Part shown: positions 1 through 8,389 of the stretch, in pieces | Layout of the letters: each line of letters begins with the position of its first letter | How positions within the stretch are numbered: the stretch's first letter is position 1 | DNA from: Levilactobacillus brevis | Lineage (GTDB): Bacteria; Bacillota; Bacilli; Lactobacillales; Lactobacillaceae | Direction: 5' to 3' | DNA: 64,000 nucleotides | NCBI GenBank assembly: GCA_003666485.1 | Contig: CP032931.1 | Coordinates: 1,054,001 to 1,118,000 of the forward strand | The notes under the pieces: model-generated | Told to the model about the DNA's origin: nothing | Database searches by the model: none | What the model saw: the letters and a program-made list of their open reading frames with translations, nothing else | Made by a program: the position numbers and the translations under genes

Positions 1-36
1 GCCAAGAAATTCGAAATGGACGGCTGGTTAAGCTAA
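1..36 (+). CDS. C-terminal end of an unknown gene (cut by window start)
   Basis: An open frame runs from the first base to a TAA at 34-36 and encodes only AKKFEMDGWLS. A strong terminator follows within 20 bases, which supports this being a true gene end. Eleven residues are too few to name the protein. Confidence 0.55.
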   Translation, partial: AKKFEMDGWLS

Positions 37-53
37 AACTCGGCTGTCAAGAA

Positions 54-89
54 AAGATTCTTCAATAAACTGTTGAAGAATCTTTTTTT
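54..89 (+). terminator. Rho-independent terminator of the leftmost gene
   Basis: A perfect 12-bp stem (54-65 with 73-84) and 7-nt loop is followed by a run of T to 89. It separates the partial gene from the transhydrogenase operon. Confidence 0.9.
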
Positions 90-244
90 AATGGACAAAT
101 GGTCTAAAAGATTGCTAGATTGCGACTTAACCGCATTGGTCGGTCACCTTACTAACGGATTAATTATGCCGGCTAGACTTGTTTTAGCCGCTTGGGGGAC
201 CTATGATGAAATTGTGAACTAATTCTCAAAAGGAGATGGGTGGC

Positions 245-1432
245 ATGTCATTAACGATTGCTGCTTTACGAGAGGCCCCCGGGGAAAACCGGGTCGCACT
301 CTCGCCAGAAGTCGTGCGTAAACTGGTAAAAGGTGAGTTTCAGGTCTTGATTGAAACGGGGGACGGTGACCGGTCGTTTTACCCGGACGCGGTCTTTGAA
401 GCCGCGGGTGCTAAGATTTGTGACCGGCAAGCCGCAATTCAAGGGGCCGACGTCTTGGCCACGATTGGCCAACCGGGTAAGGATGTCGTCGACCAACTGA
501 AGGCTGGTCAGACCCTATTAGGGTTGTTACAACCCCTGACGGATTTGGACTACGTGAAGGAATTGGCGGATAAGAAAATTAATGCGTTGGCATTTGAACT
601 CTTGCCGCGAACCGTTTCCCGGGCTCAGAGCATGGATGTCCTGAGCTCGCAAGCCAGTGTGGCCGGCTACAAGGCCGCCTTGTTGGCCGCGGACCGGTTC
701 TCCCGGTATTTACCAATGATGATTACGGCCGCTGGGACCGCTAAACCCACCAAGGTTCTGGTTCTAGGGACCGGGGTGGCGGGTCTGCAAGCCATCGGAA
801 CGGCCAAACGGCTAGGCGCGATGGTTTCTGGCTACGACATCCGGCCTGCTTCTCGCGGTGAAGTCGAATCGTTGGGGGCCACGTTTCTGACGACCTCTGT
901 TTCGGCAACTGGTGAAGGCGGGTACGCCCGGGCATTGACCCCGGAGGAAACCGCCCAGCAACAGGCCGAGTTGGCTGAATTCATTGCGCAAAATGACGTC
1001 ATCATTACCACGGCACAGGTTCCTGGACGGCGGCCACCATTGTTAGTCACCCAGAAATCCGTTGATGCGGCCAAGGCGGGTACGCTGTTCATTGACTTGG
1101 CGGCCAGCGACCTCGGCGGCAACGTGGCCGGTTCCCAGCCCGACAAGACCGTGACCACGGCCCAACAAGCCCAAATCATCGGCGCGGGTGATATGGCCAG
1201 CCAGTTGCCCGCTTCGGCTTCCGACATGTTTGCCAAAAACGTTCAGGCCGTCCTCAACGCCATTATCCAAGATGACCAATTGGTTTTGGATGTCGACGAT
1301 GAAGTGGTCGGTGAACTGCTGGCAACGACCAACGGCGAGATTATCAGTAGCCGGGTCCGGCAAGCCATGAAGTTGCCCGACCGGCACCCCGCCAAGCCAG
1401 CGGAATCAACTGATAGTAAAGGAGTTGATTAG
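245..1432 (+). CDS. pntAA: NAD(P) transhydrogenase subunit alpha part 1 (NAD(H)-binding domain I)
   Basis: This is the soluble NAD(H)-binding part of proton-translocating transhydrogenase, which exchanges hydride between NADH and NADP+ at the cytoplasmic face of the membrane. The N-terminus (LREAPGENRVALSPE) is the alanine dehydrogenase/PNT N-terminal signature. A Rossmann motif, VLVLGTGVAGLQAIGTAKRL, lies near residue 170. An upstream in-frame ATG at 236 directly abuts the AGGAG at 231-235, so the ATG at 245, spaced 9 nt from it, is the better start, giving 395 aa. The gene is followed 2 nt later by the alpha-2 subunit and forms a three-gene operon with it and pntB, the split arrangement found in many bacteria. 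In a fermentative lactobacillus its likely role is NADPH/NADH balance (inference). Confidence 0.95.
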   Translation: MSLTIAALREAPGENRVALSPEVVRKLVKGEFQVLIETGDGDRSFYPDAVFEAAGAKICDRQAAIQGADVLATIGQPGKDVVDQLKAGQTLLGLLQPLTDLDYVKELADKKINALAFELLPRTVSRAQSMDVLSSQASVAGYKAALLAADRFSRYLPMMITAAGTAKPTKVLVLGTGVAGLQAIGTAKRLGAMVSGYDIRPASRGEVESLGATFLTTSVSATGEGGYARALTPEETAQQQAELAEFIAQNDVIITTAQVPGRRPPLLVTQKSVDAAKAGTLFIDLAASDLGGNVAGSQPDKTVTTAQQAQIIGAGDMASQLPASASDMFAKNVQAVLNAIIQDDQLVLDVDDEVVGELLATTNGEIISSRVRQAMKLPDRHPAKPAESTDSKGVD

Positions 1433-1434
1433 CC

Positions 1435-1749
1435 ATGAGTCAGGAATTATTTACGAATTTAGCGATTTTTGTCTTAAGTCTGTTAGTGGGGTTTGAAGTC
1501 ATGAGTAAAATCCCCGCGACCCTACAGACGCCAATGATGTCCGGGGCAAACGCGATTCACGGAGTCGTTGTCGTCGGGGCGTTTGTTATCGCCGCGGAGG
1601 CCAACAGTGTGCTGTTTTACGTGTTGGCCTTTCTCGGGGCCTTCTTTGCCGCTGTCAACGTGGCTGGTGGTTACACCGTGACCGACCGGATGTTGGGCAT
1701 GTTTGACCGGAAACCGGCCGCGAAGAAGGGGGAGGCTGAGCAGAAATGA
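1435..1749 (+). CDS. pntAB: NAD(P) transhydrogenase subunit alpha part 2 (membrane domain)
   Basis: This small membrane subunit of 104 aa carries the first part of transhydrogenase domain II. Three or four hydrophobic segments are visible (around residues 5-22, 38-58 and 60-80), with a short charged C-terminal tail ending KKGEAEQK. Its length fits split PntA2 proteins. It has a ribosome-binding site (AAAGGAG) just inside the end of pntAA and overlaps the start of pntB by 4 nt, so the three genes are translationally coupled. Confidence 0.93.
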   Translation: MSQELFTNLAIFVLSLLVGFEVMSKIPATLQTPMMSGANAIHGVVVVGAFVIAAEANSVLFYVLAFLGAFFAAVNVAGGYTVTDRMLGMFDRKPAAKKGEAEQK

Positions 1750-3161
1750 GTGCGCTAGAAACAATTTCTTCGTTAATTTATTTAGTCTCGGCGGTCTGCT
1801 ACGTCCTGGGGGTCCACTTTATGCGGTCCCCGAAGACCGCGCGGCGGGGCAATGGCCTGTCTGCGGTCGGGATGTTTCTGGCCGTGATCACGATCATCGT
1901 GACGATTATTGTTGAAGGGAAAATCGATCCTATCGGCTGGGTCGTCCTGTTAGTGGGCCTGGCGCTGGGGATTCTCTACGGAGTTGTCAAGGCGCGCAAG
2001 GTGCCCATGACCGACGTGCCCCAACTGGTCAGCCTCTTTAACGCCGTGGGTGGCGGGGCCGCTGCCACGATTGGGATCTTCGATTACCTCTTGAAGGGCG
2101 ACGGGGCCACGCTCAGTGTGGCCTTCTCGCTGCCCGTCTTGCTGGACGTTATCATTGGGGGCATCACGTTCTCCGGCTCGTTGATTGCCACGGGGAAGCT
2201 GTCCGGTCACGTTTCTGGGAAGCCGATTAGTTTTCCGGGGGCGCGCCTGTTAAATATCATCGTCGTGCTGGCGATTTTGGTGTCAGCCTACCTGATGATC
2301 GGGCTGCCGACCAACGTTTGGTACGTGACCTTAGCGCTGGCCATGAGTCTGGTCTTTGGTCTGCTGATGACTTTGCCAATTGGTGGGGCCGACATGCCGG
2401 TGGTCGTGTCACTGTTAAACGCCTTCACTGGGTTGGCCGTTGCCTTTGCCGGCTTTGTCATTAACAATCAAGTCCTGATCATCGCCGGGGCCTTGGTCGG
2501 GGCCGCCGGAACCATTTTGACCTTACAAATGGCTGATGCCATGAACCGTTCCGTGGCCAATATCTTGGCGGGCGGCTTTGGAACCGGTGACAGTGACAGC
2601 GGTGCCGCGGCCAACGATGTGCCAGTCGACGTGAAGGAAACGTCCGCTGACGACATTGGGCTACAGCTGGCCTATGCCCACAGCGTCATGATCGTGCCAG
2701 GCTACGGGTTAGCCGCCGCGCAAGCACAACATGAAGTCGCCGAACTCGCCAAGGTCTTGACGGACCAAGGTATCGTGGTCAACTACGCGATTCACCCAGT
2801 TGCCGGGCGGATGCCGGGGCACATGAACGTGCTGCTGGCCGACGTCAACGTGCCTTACGAACAGATGAAGCAGTTGGATGATGCCAACCCAATGTTTGAA
2901 AGCACCGACGTTTCCCTGGTCATCGGGGCCAACGATGTCACGAACCCGCTGGCCAGAGAAAGTGGAAACGCCATTTCTGGGATGCCGATTTTGGACGTCG
3001 ATAAATCCAAGTCGGTCGTCGTCATCAAGCGTTCCATGAGTACCGGGTATGCGGGTGTGCAAAACCCACTGTTTGCGATGGACAACACGCAGATGTTCTT
3101 CTCCGATGCTAAGAAAGGCCTGCAAGAAATCGTTGCGGCGACGAAGCAGTACTTGGCTTAA
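1746..3161 (+). CDS. pntB: NAD(P) transhydrogenase subunit beta
   Basis: The beta subunit, 471 aa, combines the rest of the membrane channel (about nine hydrophobic segments in residues 1-270) with the NADP(H)-binding domain III at the C-terminus. The domain III fingerprint is visible as IVPGYGLAAAQAQHEVAEL near residue 320. The conserved stretches HPVAGRMPGHMNVLLADVNV and GANDVTNPLA follow, and the protein ends ...AATKQYLA. The start ATG overlaps the pntAB stop region. A strong terminator follows at 3237-3295, so this is the last gene of the operon. Confidence 0.96.
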   Translation: MSALETISSLIYLVSAVCYVLGVHFMRSPKTARRGNGLSAVGMFLAVITIIVTIIVEGKIDPIGWVVLLVGLALGILYGVVKARKVPMTDVPQLVSLFNAVGGGAAATIGIFDYLLKGDGATLSVAFSLPVLLDVIIGGITFSGSLIATGKLSGHVSGKPISFPGARLLNIIVVLAILVSAYLMIGLPTNVWYVTLALAMSLVFGLLMTLPIGGADMPVVVSLLNAFTGLAVAFAGFVINNQVLIIAGALVGAAGTILTLQMADAMNRSVANILAGGFGTGDSDSGAAANDVPVDVKETSADDIGLQLAYAHSVMIVPGYGLAAAQAQHEVAELAKVLTDQGIVVNYAIHPVAGRMPGHMNVLLADVNVPYEQMKQLDDANPMFESTDVSLVIGANDVTNPLARESGNAISGMPILDVDKSKSVVVIKRSMSTGYAGVQNPLFAMDNTQMFFSDAKKGLQEIVAATKQYLA

Positions 3162-3236
3162 CTTATGGATGGGACAGTGTCATGAGGGGTTCAATTGTTG
3201 CCAATCAAACACTATTTCAGAACAAATGAACGCAAG

Positions 3237-3295
3237 AAACGCGTCTCAATAACGCTTGTCGTGTAGTCGGCAAACGTTGCGGGGACGCGTTTTTT
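3237..3295 (+). terminator. Terminator of the pnt operon
   Basis: The stem AAACGCGTC (3237-3245) pairs with GACGCGTTT (3284 onward), and a T run extends to 3295. The loop is long, about 38 nt, and may fold further. Confidence 0.75.
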
Positions 3296-3327
3296 CTGTT
3301 GTGAAGATAAATTTTACGGCAACTGGC

Positions 3328-3375
3328 TTGTCAGATCTGTGTATTCATGTTATAGTGTACTAGTAAAATATAACA
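3328..3375 (+). promoter_or_regulatory. Promoter with overlapping inverted-repeat operator for the GntR-ABC operon
   Basis: TTGTCA (3328-3333), a 17-bp spacer and TATAGT (3351-3356) form a near-consensus sigma-A promoter. An inverted repeat TGTTATA (3348-3354) / TATAACA (3369-3375) with a central palindrome TACTAGTA (3358-3365) covers the -10 box and start site. This suits autorepression by the GntR-type regulator encoded just downstream (inference). Confidence 0.75.
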
Positions 3376-3392
3376 CTAGGGAGGCAGGACAG

Positions 3393-3797
3393 ATGAAATT
3401 TGATGATAAGGTACCAATTTACTATCAAATCAAGAATTATCTTTATCATGAAATGATGACTGGTCAGCTGAAACCCGGGGATAAGTTACCGGCCGTTCGC
3501 CAGTTAGCGGTGGACCTCACAGTCAACGTGAATACCGTCCAGCGGGCGCTCGGGGAAATGATTACGGAAGGCATTCTCGAATCCAAACGGGGAAAGGGGA
3601 ATTTCGTGACGATGGAAGAACAACGAATTACCCAATTAAAGGAGAAGTTGGTCATGGAGCAGTTGGAGCGGGTCTACGAACAATTACATGCGTTGAACCT
3701 AACCGATGAACAGATTATTGATAGTTTGAAACGATTCATTGCACAAAGGGGGCAGCAAGATGACGAACGTCTTAGCAATCAAGCAACTCACTTATAA
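3393..3797 (+). CDS. GntR family (YtrA subfamily) transcriptional regulator
   Basis: This short regulator (134 aa from the ATG at 3393) has an N-terminal winged helix-turn-helix of GntR type: PIYYQIKNYLYHEMMTGQL, then the recognition part LAVDLTVNVNTVQRALGEM and the wing ESKRGKGNFV. The short helical C-terminus has no ligand domain, which is the YtrA hallmark. YtrA-type genes usually sit before ABC transporter genes and repress them, as here. The ATG at 3393 has a ribosome-binding site (GGGAGGC); the longer frame from 3339 lies over the promoter and is rejected. The gene overlaps the next one by 38 nt. Confidence 0.9.
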   Translation: MKFDDKVPIYYQIKNYLYHEMMTGQLKPGDKLPAVRQLAVDLTVNVNTVQRALGEMITEGILESKRGKGNFVTMEEQRITQLKEKLVMEQLERVYEQLHALNLTDEQIIDSLKRFIAQRGQQDDERLSNQATHL

Positions 3798-4470
3798 ACA
3801 CAACCTGAAAACCATTTTAAATGACATTGATTTAACGCTGGAAACAGGCAAAATCATTGGCCTGCTCGGTGAAAACGGTGCGGGGAAGACGACCTTGATG
3901 CGGCTGATTACCGGTAGTGCCAAGGGTTCCGGGACCATTGCAGTGTGTGGGGATAGCGTCACGGCCCATCACAAGAGTCACGTCAGCTTTACGGAACAGC
4001 TCCGGGGATTCAAAAGCAACACGCGGGTGGACCGCGTCGCCAATTTTTACCGGCTGGTCTACCCGGACTTCGACGGCCAACGCTTTGAAGAGCTGGTTAC
4101 TTTCTTGCAGATTGATACCAGCCTGAAGCTGGGCGCGCTGTCCAAGGGGATGAAGGAAAAGGTAGTCATTGCTTTGACCCTGGCACGGCAAACACAACTA
4201 TACCTGCTGGACGAACCGTTTAGTGGGATTGACTCCATGAGTCGTAAGAAGATTATTAGCAGTATTATCAAATGGAAGCCGGCCGACGCCACCATGGTCA
4301 TTTCCGACCATTACGTGTCTGAGATTGCGCCAATTCTCGATGAGGTGGTCATCGTCAAGGACCAAACGATTTACGCACATAAGGCCAGTGATGCGATTCG
4401 AGAAGAATTTGGCATTGGCATCGAAGCTTATTATGAAAGTTTGTATGAAGGGGGCGTCAGCCATGACTAG
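3760..4470 (+). CDS. ABC transporter ATP-binding protein
   Basis: This is a cytoplasmic ATPase subunit of about 236 aa. The Walker A motif GENGAGKTT is near residue 39, an ABC signature-like stretch LSKGMKEKV follows in mid-protein, and the Walker B/D-loop region is LYLLDEPFSGID. The start ATG at 3760 follows GGGGGCAGC and lies inside the end of the GntR gene, and the stop overlaps the start of the permease. Both overlaps indicate translational coupling. YtrA-linked ABC systems are often induced by cell-wall-active peptides, but the substrate here cannot be read from sequence. Confidence 0.9.
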   Translation: MTNVLAIKQLTYKHNLKTILNDIDLTLETGKIIGLLGENGAGKTTLMRLITGSAKGSGTIAVCGDSVTAHHKSHVSFTEQLRGFKSNTRVDRVANFYRLVYPDFDGQRFEELVTFLQIDTSLKLGALSKGMKEKVVIALTLARQTQLYLLDEPFSGIDSMSRKKIISSIIKWKPADATMVISDHYVSEIAPILDEVVIVKDQTIYAHKASDAIREEFGIGIEAYYESLYEGGVSHD

Positions 4471-5227
4471 TTTTGGCAAAGTCTTTCAAGTGATGAGTCG
4501 TGAACGATTTCGGACCATCAATAAAATTATCTTGGCCGAACTGGCCGTGATTGCCGGGACGCTGCTGTGGAGCGTGGCCACACGGGGGATTCAAAGCGGC
4601 GAATTCTTCGGCGTGACCGCGGCCTGGTCGGGGCCAGCCTTGTTTGCGGCCTTTGTCTTCATGGCCGTGGCCAACGAACACGTGTATACCCGGGACACTT
4701 ACCGGCTAATTCCGATTGGCGAAACAAAATTATATACCACGAATTTGTTATCATCATTTCTTGTGTACGTCTACTTCGGCGTTGTGCAGGTCGTTCTCTA
4801 CGCGATTACCAGCACGATTGATGTGAAGTTCTTGGAAAGTCTGTTACGAGGGATGACGGGGCCAGATTACTCGACGGCCGAGTCCTTTGCAATCATGGTT
4901 GGCCTAGTACTGATGGGGCTAGCGCTGGTTATCCTCGGTTGGACCACGATTTCGCTGGTTCATCTGGTCGTCAGTGCCACGAACAACTTCCTGCCAAATG
5001 TCAGCCGGCGGGCCGTTGACACGGTGCTGTACATCATCGTCATTTACCTGGTCGTCCGGGTGGCGGCCTTCATTCTCCACGAGTTCAATAACTTGAGTGG
5101 TATGATGAGTGCCGGCGGGCAAATGCAGTTTACCCTGAACATTGTGGGTATCCTGGTGATTGCCGCAATTGAAGCCGTAATCAACGTGGTCCTGCTGAAG
5201 AAGTGGGTTGAGACGATTCCGAATTAA
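4463..5227 (+). CDS. ABC transporter permease (membrane subunit)
   Basis: This is a 254-aa integral membrane protein with about six hydrophobic segments, for example around residues 20-40, 60-75, 100-120, 145-165 and the last 30 residues. It starts MTSFGKVFQVMSRERFR at 4463, inside the last codons of the ATPase gene. It is the membrane partner of the upstream ABC ATPase in a GntR-ATPase-permease operon. I recognise no specific substrate family. A terminator follows at 5257-5285. Confidence 0.8.
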   Translation: MTSFGKVFQVMSRERFRTINKIILAELAVIAGTLLWSVATRGIQSGEFFGVTAAWSGPALFAAFVFMAVANEHVYTRDTYRLIPIGETKLYTTNLLSSFLVYVYFGVVQVVLYAITSTIDVKFLESLLRGMTGPDYSTAESFAIMVGLVLMGLALVILGWTTISLVHLVVSATNNFLPNVSRRAVDTVLYIIVIYLVVRVAAFILHEFNNLSGMMSAGGQMQFTLNIVGILVIAAIEAVINVVLLKKWVETIPN

Positions 5228-5256
5228 GTTTGACTTGATTAACTGAACAGCATGTG

Positions 5257-5285
5257 GCGGTCACCGGAACTTGGTGGCCGCTTTT
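5257..5285 (+). terminator. Terminator after the GntR-ABC operon
   Basis: The stem GCGGTCACC (5257-5265) pairs with GGTGGCCGC (5273-5281) with one mismatch, and TTTT follows. Confidence 0.75.
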
Positions 5286-5381
5286 CGCGTTGTCATGCGG
5301 GGTGATAGCCTTCAACTAAAACGGATGGTTGAACGAATTGATTCAGTGCAAACAACATTTAACCAGCAGTTACGTCTCTCA

Positions 5382-5410
5382 TTGACAAGCCCAAACATCG
5401 TTAGTATGCT
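5382..5410 (+). promoter_or_regulatory. Promoter of the MFS exporter gene
   Basis: TTGACA (5382-5387), a 17-bp spacer and TATGCT (5405-5410) make a near-consensus promoter. Its position places the transcript start near 5417 and rules out the longer open frame that begins at 5271. Confidence 0.8.
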
Positions 5411-5462
5411 GAATAGAGCACGCTTTTACAATTCTCAATTCTGGAAGGTCGTTTACCTACAT

Positions 5463-6851
5463 ATGCATAAGAACCGCTTCTCCTTTAGCTTGATCATGGT
5501 CGGTGCGTTCCTGAGCGTCTTGAACCAGACGCTGATGTCCACCGCCTTACCCGCCATCATGCGGGCGTTTCACATCACGACCGCCCAGGGACAGTGGCTC
5601 AACAATGGTTACTTATTGATCAACGCCTTGATGATTCCGACCACGGCGTATCTGATCAAACGCTACACGACGCGTCAACTGTATTTGACGGCGTCGCTGA
5701 TTTTTATCGTGGGGTCCGTGATTGGGGCCACCGCGGCCTATTACCCGATTCTCATCATTGGCCGGATGATCCAGGCGTTGGGTGCCGGTATCATTATTCC
5801 GTTAGTCAATGTCGTGGTCATGACCTCCACGAAGCCCAGCGAACGAGGCGCCGCCATGGGCATCGTCGGGTTGGCGTTGAACCTGGCGCCGGTCCTGGGA
5901 CCCACCGTGGCCGGGGGTATTTTGACGCATCTGAGTTGGCCATACTTATTCGGTTTGACGCTGCCACTGATGTTGGTGGACGTGGCGTTAGCACCGAAAT
6001 TCTTGAAAAATGTGGGTGAGTTGAACAAACAGCGACTGGACCGAACGGGGTTACTCCTGTCCGGTGTGGGCTTAACGCTGGCGCTGTACAGCTTTTCCAA
6101 CGTTGGTGAGACGGCGTTTTGGTCACTCAAGGGGGTCGTCCCGTTGGTGGCTGGGGCAATCTTGCTGGGGCTATTTGTGAAATGCCAATGGACCAAGCCG
6201 CAACCGCTGCTGAACCTCCACGTCTTTCGTTACCGGCAGTTCAATTTGCCGCTGATTATCAACATGTTGTTAATGGTGACGATGTACGGCAACGCCATCA
6301 TCATTCCGGTGCTGGTCCAAAATGTGTTCCACCAGAGTGCCTTTGTGTCAGGGCTGACGCTACTACCAGGCTCGGTCTGCACGGCCATCATTTCGCCGCT
6401 GAGTGGCCGCTTTTATGATAAATATAATTTCCGGCGGATGGTCATGGTCGGTCTGACGATTGATATGAGTGGGTCGTTATTGCTGAGCGCCACGGGCAGT
6501 CACTCGTCGATGGCCTACGTGGTCGCCGGCCAAACGATTCGTCAGTTGGGGCTGGTACTGGTGTTGATTCCCATCCAAACCCACGCGTGGTCGATGCTAC
6601 CGCTGGCCATGATTCCCGATGGTGTGGCCGTTTACAACACGCTACGGCAGGTGGCGGCCTCATTTGGAACGGCCCTGCTGGTGGCCATCATCAGTCTGAC
6701 CAGTACCAGTCACATCCACTGGTCGATGAACAGCCAACTGGTCGGCATTAAGTTCAGCTATCTGTTGTCGACCGTGATGGTGTTCGTGTGCTGGTTGCTG
6801 GCGCGACAATTGCGGAAGGCTGATGGGTTGGGAGAAGTGCCTGAGAAATGA
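5463..6851 (+). CDS. MFS multidrug efflux transporter, DHA2 (14-TM) type
   Basis: This inner-membrane drug:H+ antiporter is 462 aa from the ATG at 5463. Family marks are the start (GAFLSVLNQTLMSTALPAIM), the motif ITTAQGQWLNNGYLLINALM, and the motif C-like run NLAPVLGPTVAGGIL. Length and many hydrophobic helices fit the EmrB/LmrB-like DHA2 group. The start lies downstream of a strong promoter at 5382-5410, which makes the preceding in-frame codons 5' leader. The gene stands alone, ended by a terminator at 6861-6890. The substrate is unknown. Confidence 0.88.
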   Translation: MHKNRFSFSLIMVGAFLSVLNQTLMSTALPAIMRAFHITTAQGQWLNNGYLLINALMIPTTAYLIKRYTTRQLYLTASLIFIVGSVIGATAAYYPILIIGRMIQALGAGIIIPLVNVVVMTSTKPSERGAAMGIVGLALNLAPVLGPTVAGGILTHLSWPYLFGLTLPLMLVDVALAPKFLKNVGELNKQRLDRTGLLLSGVGLTLALYSFSNVGETAFWSLKGVVPLVAGAILLGLFVKCQWTKPQPLLNLHVFRYRQFNLPLIINMLLMVTMYGNAIIIPVLVQNVFHQSAFVSGLTLLPGSVCTAIISPLSGRFYDKYNFRRMVMVGLTIDMSGSLLLSATGSHSSMAYVVAGQTIRQLGLVLVLIPIQTHAWSMLPLAMIPDGVAVYNTLRQVAASFGTALLVAIISLTSTSHIHWSMNSQLVGIKFSYLLSTVMVFVCWLLARQLRKADGLGEVPEK

Positions 6852-6860
6852 ACAAGTAAA

Positions 6861-6890
6861 GACGCAACCATCGCCGGCTGCGTCTTTTTT
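6861..6890 (+). terminator. Terminator between convergent MFS and TauE/SafE genes
   Basis: The stem GACGCA (6861-6866) pairs with TGCGTC (6879-6884), with extra pairing inside, followed by six T. It probably stops the rightward transcript and may also help the leftward one, which ends at 6889. Confidence 0.8.
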
Positions 6891-7605
6891 AAATGAATAA
6901 ATAATAAAGACCACTGAGGCCGATGAAGACATAGATTACGCGCTTCATCGTGGCGACGTTGAGGCGGGTCAACAGGTGGGCCGCGATGGTGGTCCCGGTG
7001 ACGGCGCCCAGCATGCCAATGATGATGAAAGGAACCAAGTGCATGGTCACGATGCCGCTGGCGACCCGCAGCGTGGTGATGTAAAAGGTGTCAATCAAGA
7101 AGAACGTCTGCAGGTCGGCCAGGTATTGTGGCAACGAGCGGGCCTTCGACAGAAAGTACAGCGCCATGAGGGGGCCGCCAATCCCGAAGAGGCCATTGAA
7201 GAAGCCAGAGATGATCATGAAGGCACCGGCCACGTACCAGGGATAGGCGGTGTTTCCCGAATTTTTATTAAATGAAAAATATAATGACAACGCCACCAAT
7301 AGCCCGCCTAGCATCATCCGCAACAGGTGAACGTCCAACACGTGGCCCAGGTGCACGGACCAACTGGCCACGCTGGCGTAGATCAGAAAGGGGATGATGA
7401 TGCGTTTCAGCCGAATCTCGTGGCGGTTGCGGTACACCAGGGTGAGCACGCTACCCAGCATCATGAGCCCCGCGACCCCTGCGCTTTGGTCGATGGGTAA
7501 AATGTTGGGTAAAAATATCATCATAATGATAACAGCGCCGAACCCCGTCAGCCCCTGCACCAAGCCGCCCAGAAAGCCGGCAATGACGACCAGTAACCAA
7601 GTCAC
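6889..7605 (-). CDS. TauE/SafE family membrane permease (sulfite exporter-like)
   Basis: This is a 238-aa integral membrane protein with about eight hydrophobic helices arranged as two related halves (GFLGGLVQGLTGFGAVIIMM near the N-terminus, FNGLFGIGGPLMALYFL in the middle). This is typical of the TauE/SafE (DUF81) family, which exports sulfite or organosulfur anions, although most members have no proven substrate. The start is GTG at 7605, with AGGAGG 7 nt upstream; an overlapping out-of-frame ATG is not used. Two overlapping palindromes lie between the promoter -35 and the ribosome-binding site, so the gene is probably repressor-controlled. Confidence 0.87.
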   Translation of the reverse strand: MTWLLVVIAGFLGGLVQGLTGFGAVIIMMIFLPNILPIDQSAGVAGLMMLGSVLTLVYRNRHEIRLKRIIIPFLIYASVASWSVHLGHVLDVHLLRMMLGGLLVALSLYFSFNKNSGNTAYPWYVAGAFMIISGFFNGLFGIGGPLMALYFLSKARSLPQYLADLQTFFLIDTFYITTLRVASGIVTMHLVPFIIIGMLGAVTGTTIAAHLLTRLNVATMKRVIYVFIGLSGLYYLFI

Positions 7606-7621
7606 ATTGTTTCCTCCTTTA

Positions 7622-7667
7622 GTGAGACTCTCACACTAAGTGTGGCGGAAGTCCCCGGGGATGTCAA
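7622..7667 (-). promoter_or_regulatory. Promoter and double palindrome operator of the TauE/SafE gene
   Basis: Reading leftward, TTGACA (7667-7662) is followed 17 bp later by a poor -10 (CACACT). Two overlapping 13-bp palindromes, GTGAGA-C-TCTCAC (7622-7634) and CACACT-A-AGTGTG (7632-7644), cover the -10 and start region. This suggests a repressor site. Confidence 0.55.
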
Positions 7668-7680
7668 CCGGTCGCCTGGC

Positions 7681-7709
7681 TTGACAGGGGGCCGGTAAGC
7701 CTGTTTAAT
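7681..7709 (+). promoter_or_regulatory. Promoter of the first VOC protein gene
   Basis: TTGACA (7681-7686), 17 bp and TTTAAT (7704-7709), with the coding start 33 nt downstream at 7742. Confidence 0.7.
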
Positions 7710-7741
7710 GAGGTTAACAAAATGAAGAGGAGCTGTTTGAA

Positions 7742-8194
7742 ATGGATGCGCGGACGACGCCTTACTTTTCCTTTGCTGATGCCAAAACGGCGGTTGCTTA
7801 TTACCAAGAAGTTTTCGGGGCAACCGATGTGTACCGTCTCAGTCCTGATCGGAAACAAGCTGAAATTTTTGGGGTGCCAGCCGGCGTTGACCTGGCCGAC
7901 ATCACGATGTACGGTGGTTTTAAGATTTTAGGGTTGAACTTCAGTTTTTCTGATGCATTTGGCGGGCAAACGCAGCCGTCCAATCAGGTGTCGGTGATGT
8001 TGGATATCAATAGCGCCGACGCCACTGCGGTCCAGGCGTTGGATGACCTGTACGCCAAGTTGATGGCTTCCGGCAAGGTGACCGTGAAGATGCCGTACAC
8101 CCAGCAATTTTGGGGGAACAAAATGGGGACGATCGTGGATCAATACGGCATCACGTGGATGCTAAGCTGCTCGCCTTGGGCAGAACAGCGCTAA
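7742..8194 (+). CDS. VOC (glyoxalase/PhnB-like) family protein
   Basis: This 150-aa cytoplasmic protein has the vicinal oxygen chelate fold pattern of PhnB-like proteins: TPYFSFADAKTAVAYYQEVFG at the start, a mid-region LGLNFSFSDAF, and the end FWGNKMGTIVDQYGITWMLS, which is typical of this subfamily. Such proteins bind small molecules or metals; the function of this subgroup is not established. It has its own promoter and a GAGGAG ribosome-binding site. A leftward-facing structured RNA candidate lies immediately downstream. Confidence 0.85.
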   Translation: MDARTTPYFSFADAKTAVAYYQEVFGATDVYRLSPDRKQAEIFGVPAGVDLADITMYGGFKILGLNFSFSDAFGGQTQPSNQVSVMLDINSADATAVQALDDLYAKLMASGKVTVKMPYTQQFWGNKMGTIVDQYGITWMLSCSPWAEQR

Positions 8195-8206
8195 TTTTAG
8201 ACAAGC

Positions 8207-8330
8207 AAAAAGCCCTCATCAATCCGAGATGAGGGCACCAGTTGATCCATAGGTTGCATCTGGAATGTACAGAGCAACTGGGCAGGCGCAAACCCGCATG
8301 ACTAAGTGTACCTGTTTTCTCAGTGAATAG
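8207..8330 (-). ncRNA. Candidate small structured RNA with its own terminator
   Basis: Read leftward, three stem-loops follow each other. They are GCGGG/CCTGC (8297-8282), CCAGTTG/CAACTGG (8281-8238) enclosing about 30 nt, and a strong 9-bp GC-rich terminator stem GCCCTCATC/GATGAGGGC (8236-8212) followed by five U. No leftward gene lies to the right that this terminator could serve, since the adjacent gene at 8390 runs rightward. This points to an independent short transcript. The 5' end near 8330 is a guess, no clear promoter is seen, and I do not recognise a named RNA family. Confidence 0.45.
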
Positions 8331-8389
8331 CTAGGAAAATCTGAGGAGTTGGTGAATTTGTTACCAGAAGGGCAAGTGGAAGGACGACA

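Noticed and set aside
832-1387. Long antisense frames inside pntAA, and similar ones across GC-rich genes
   Set aside because: They mirror the codon bias of the real genes on the other strand and have no start signals or recognisable domains.
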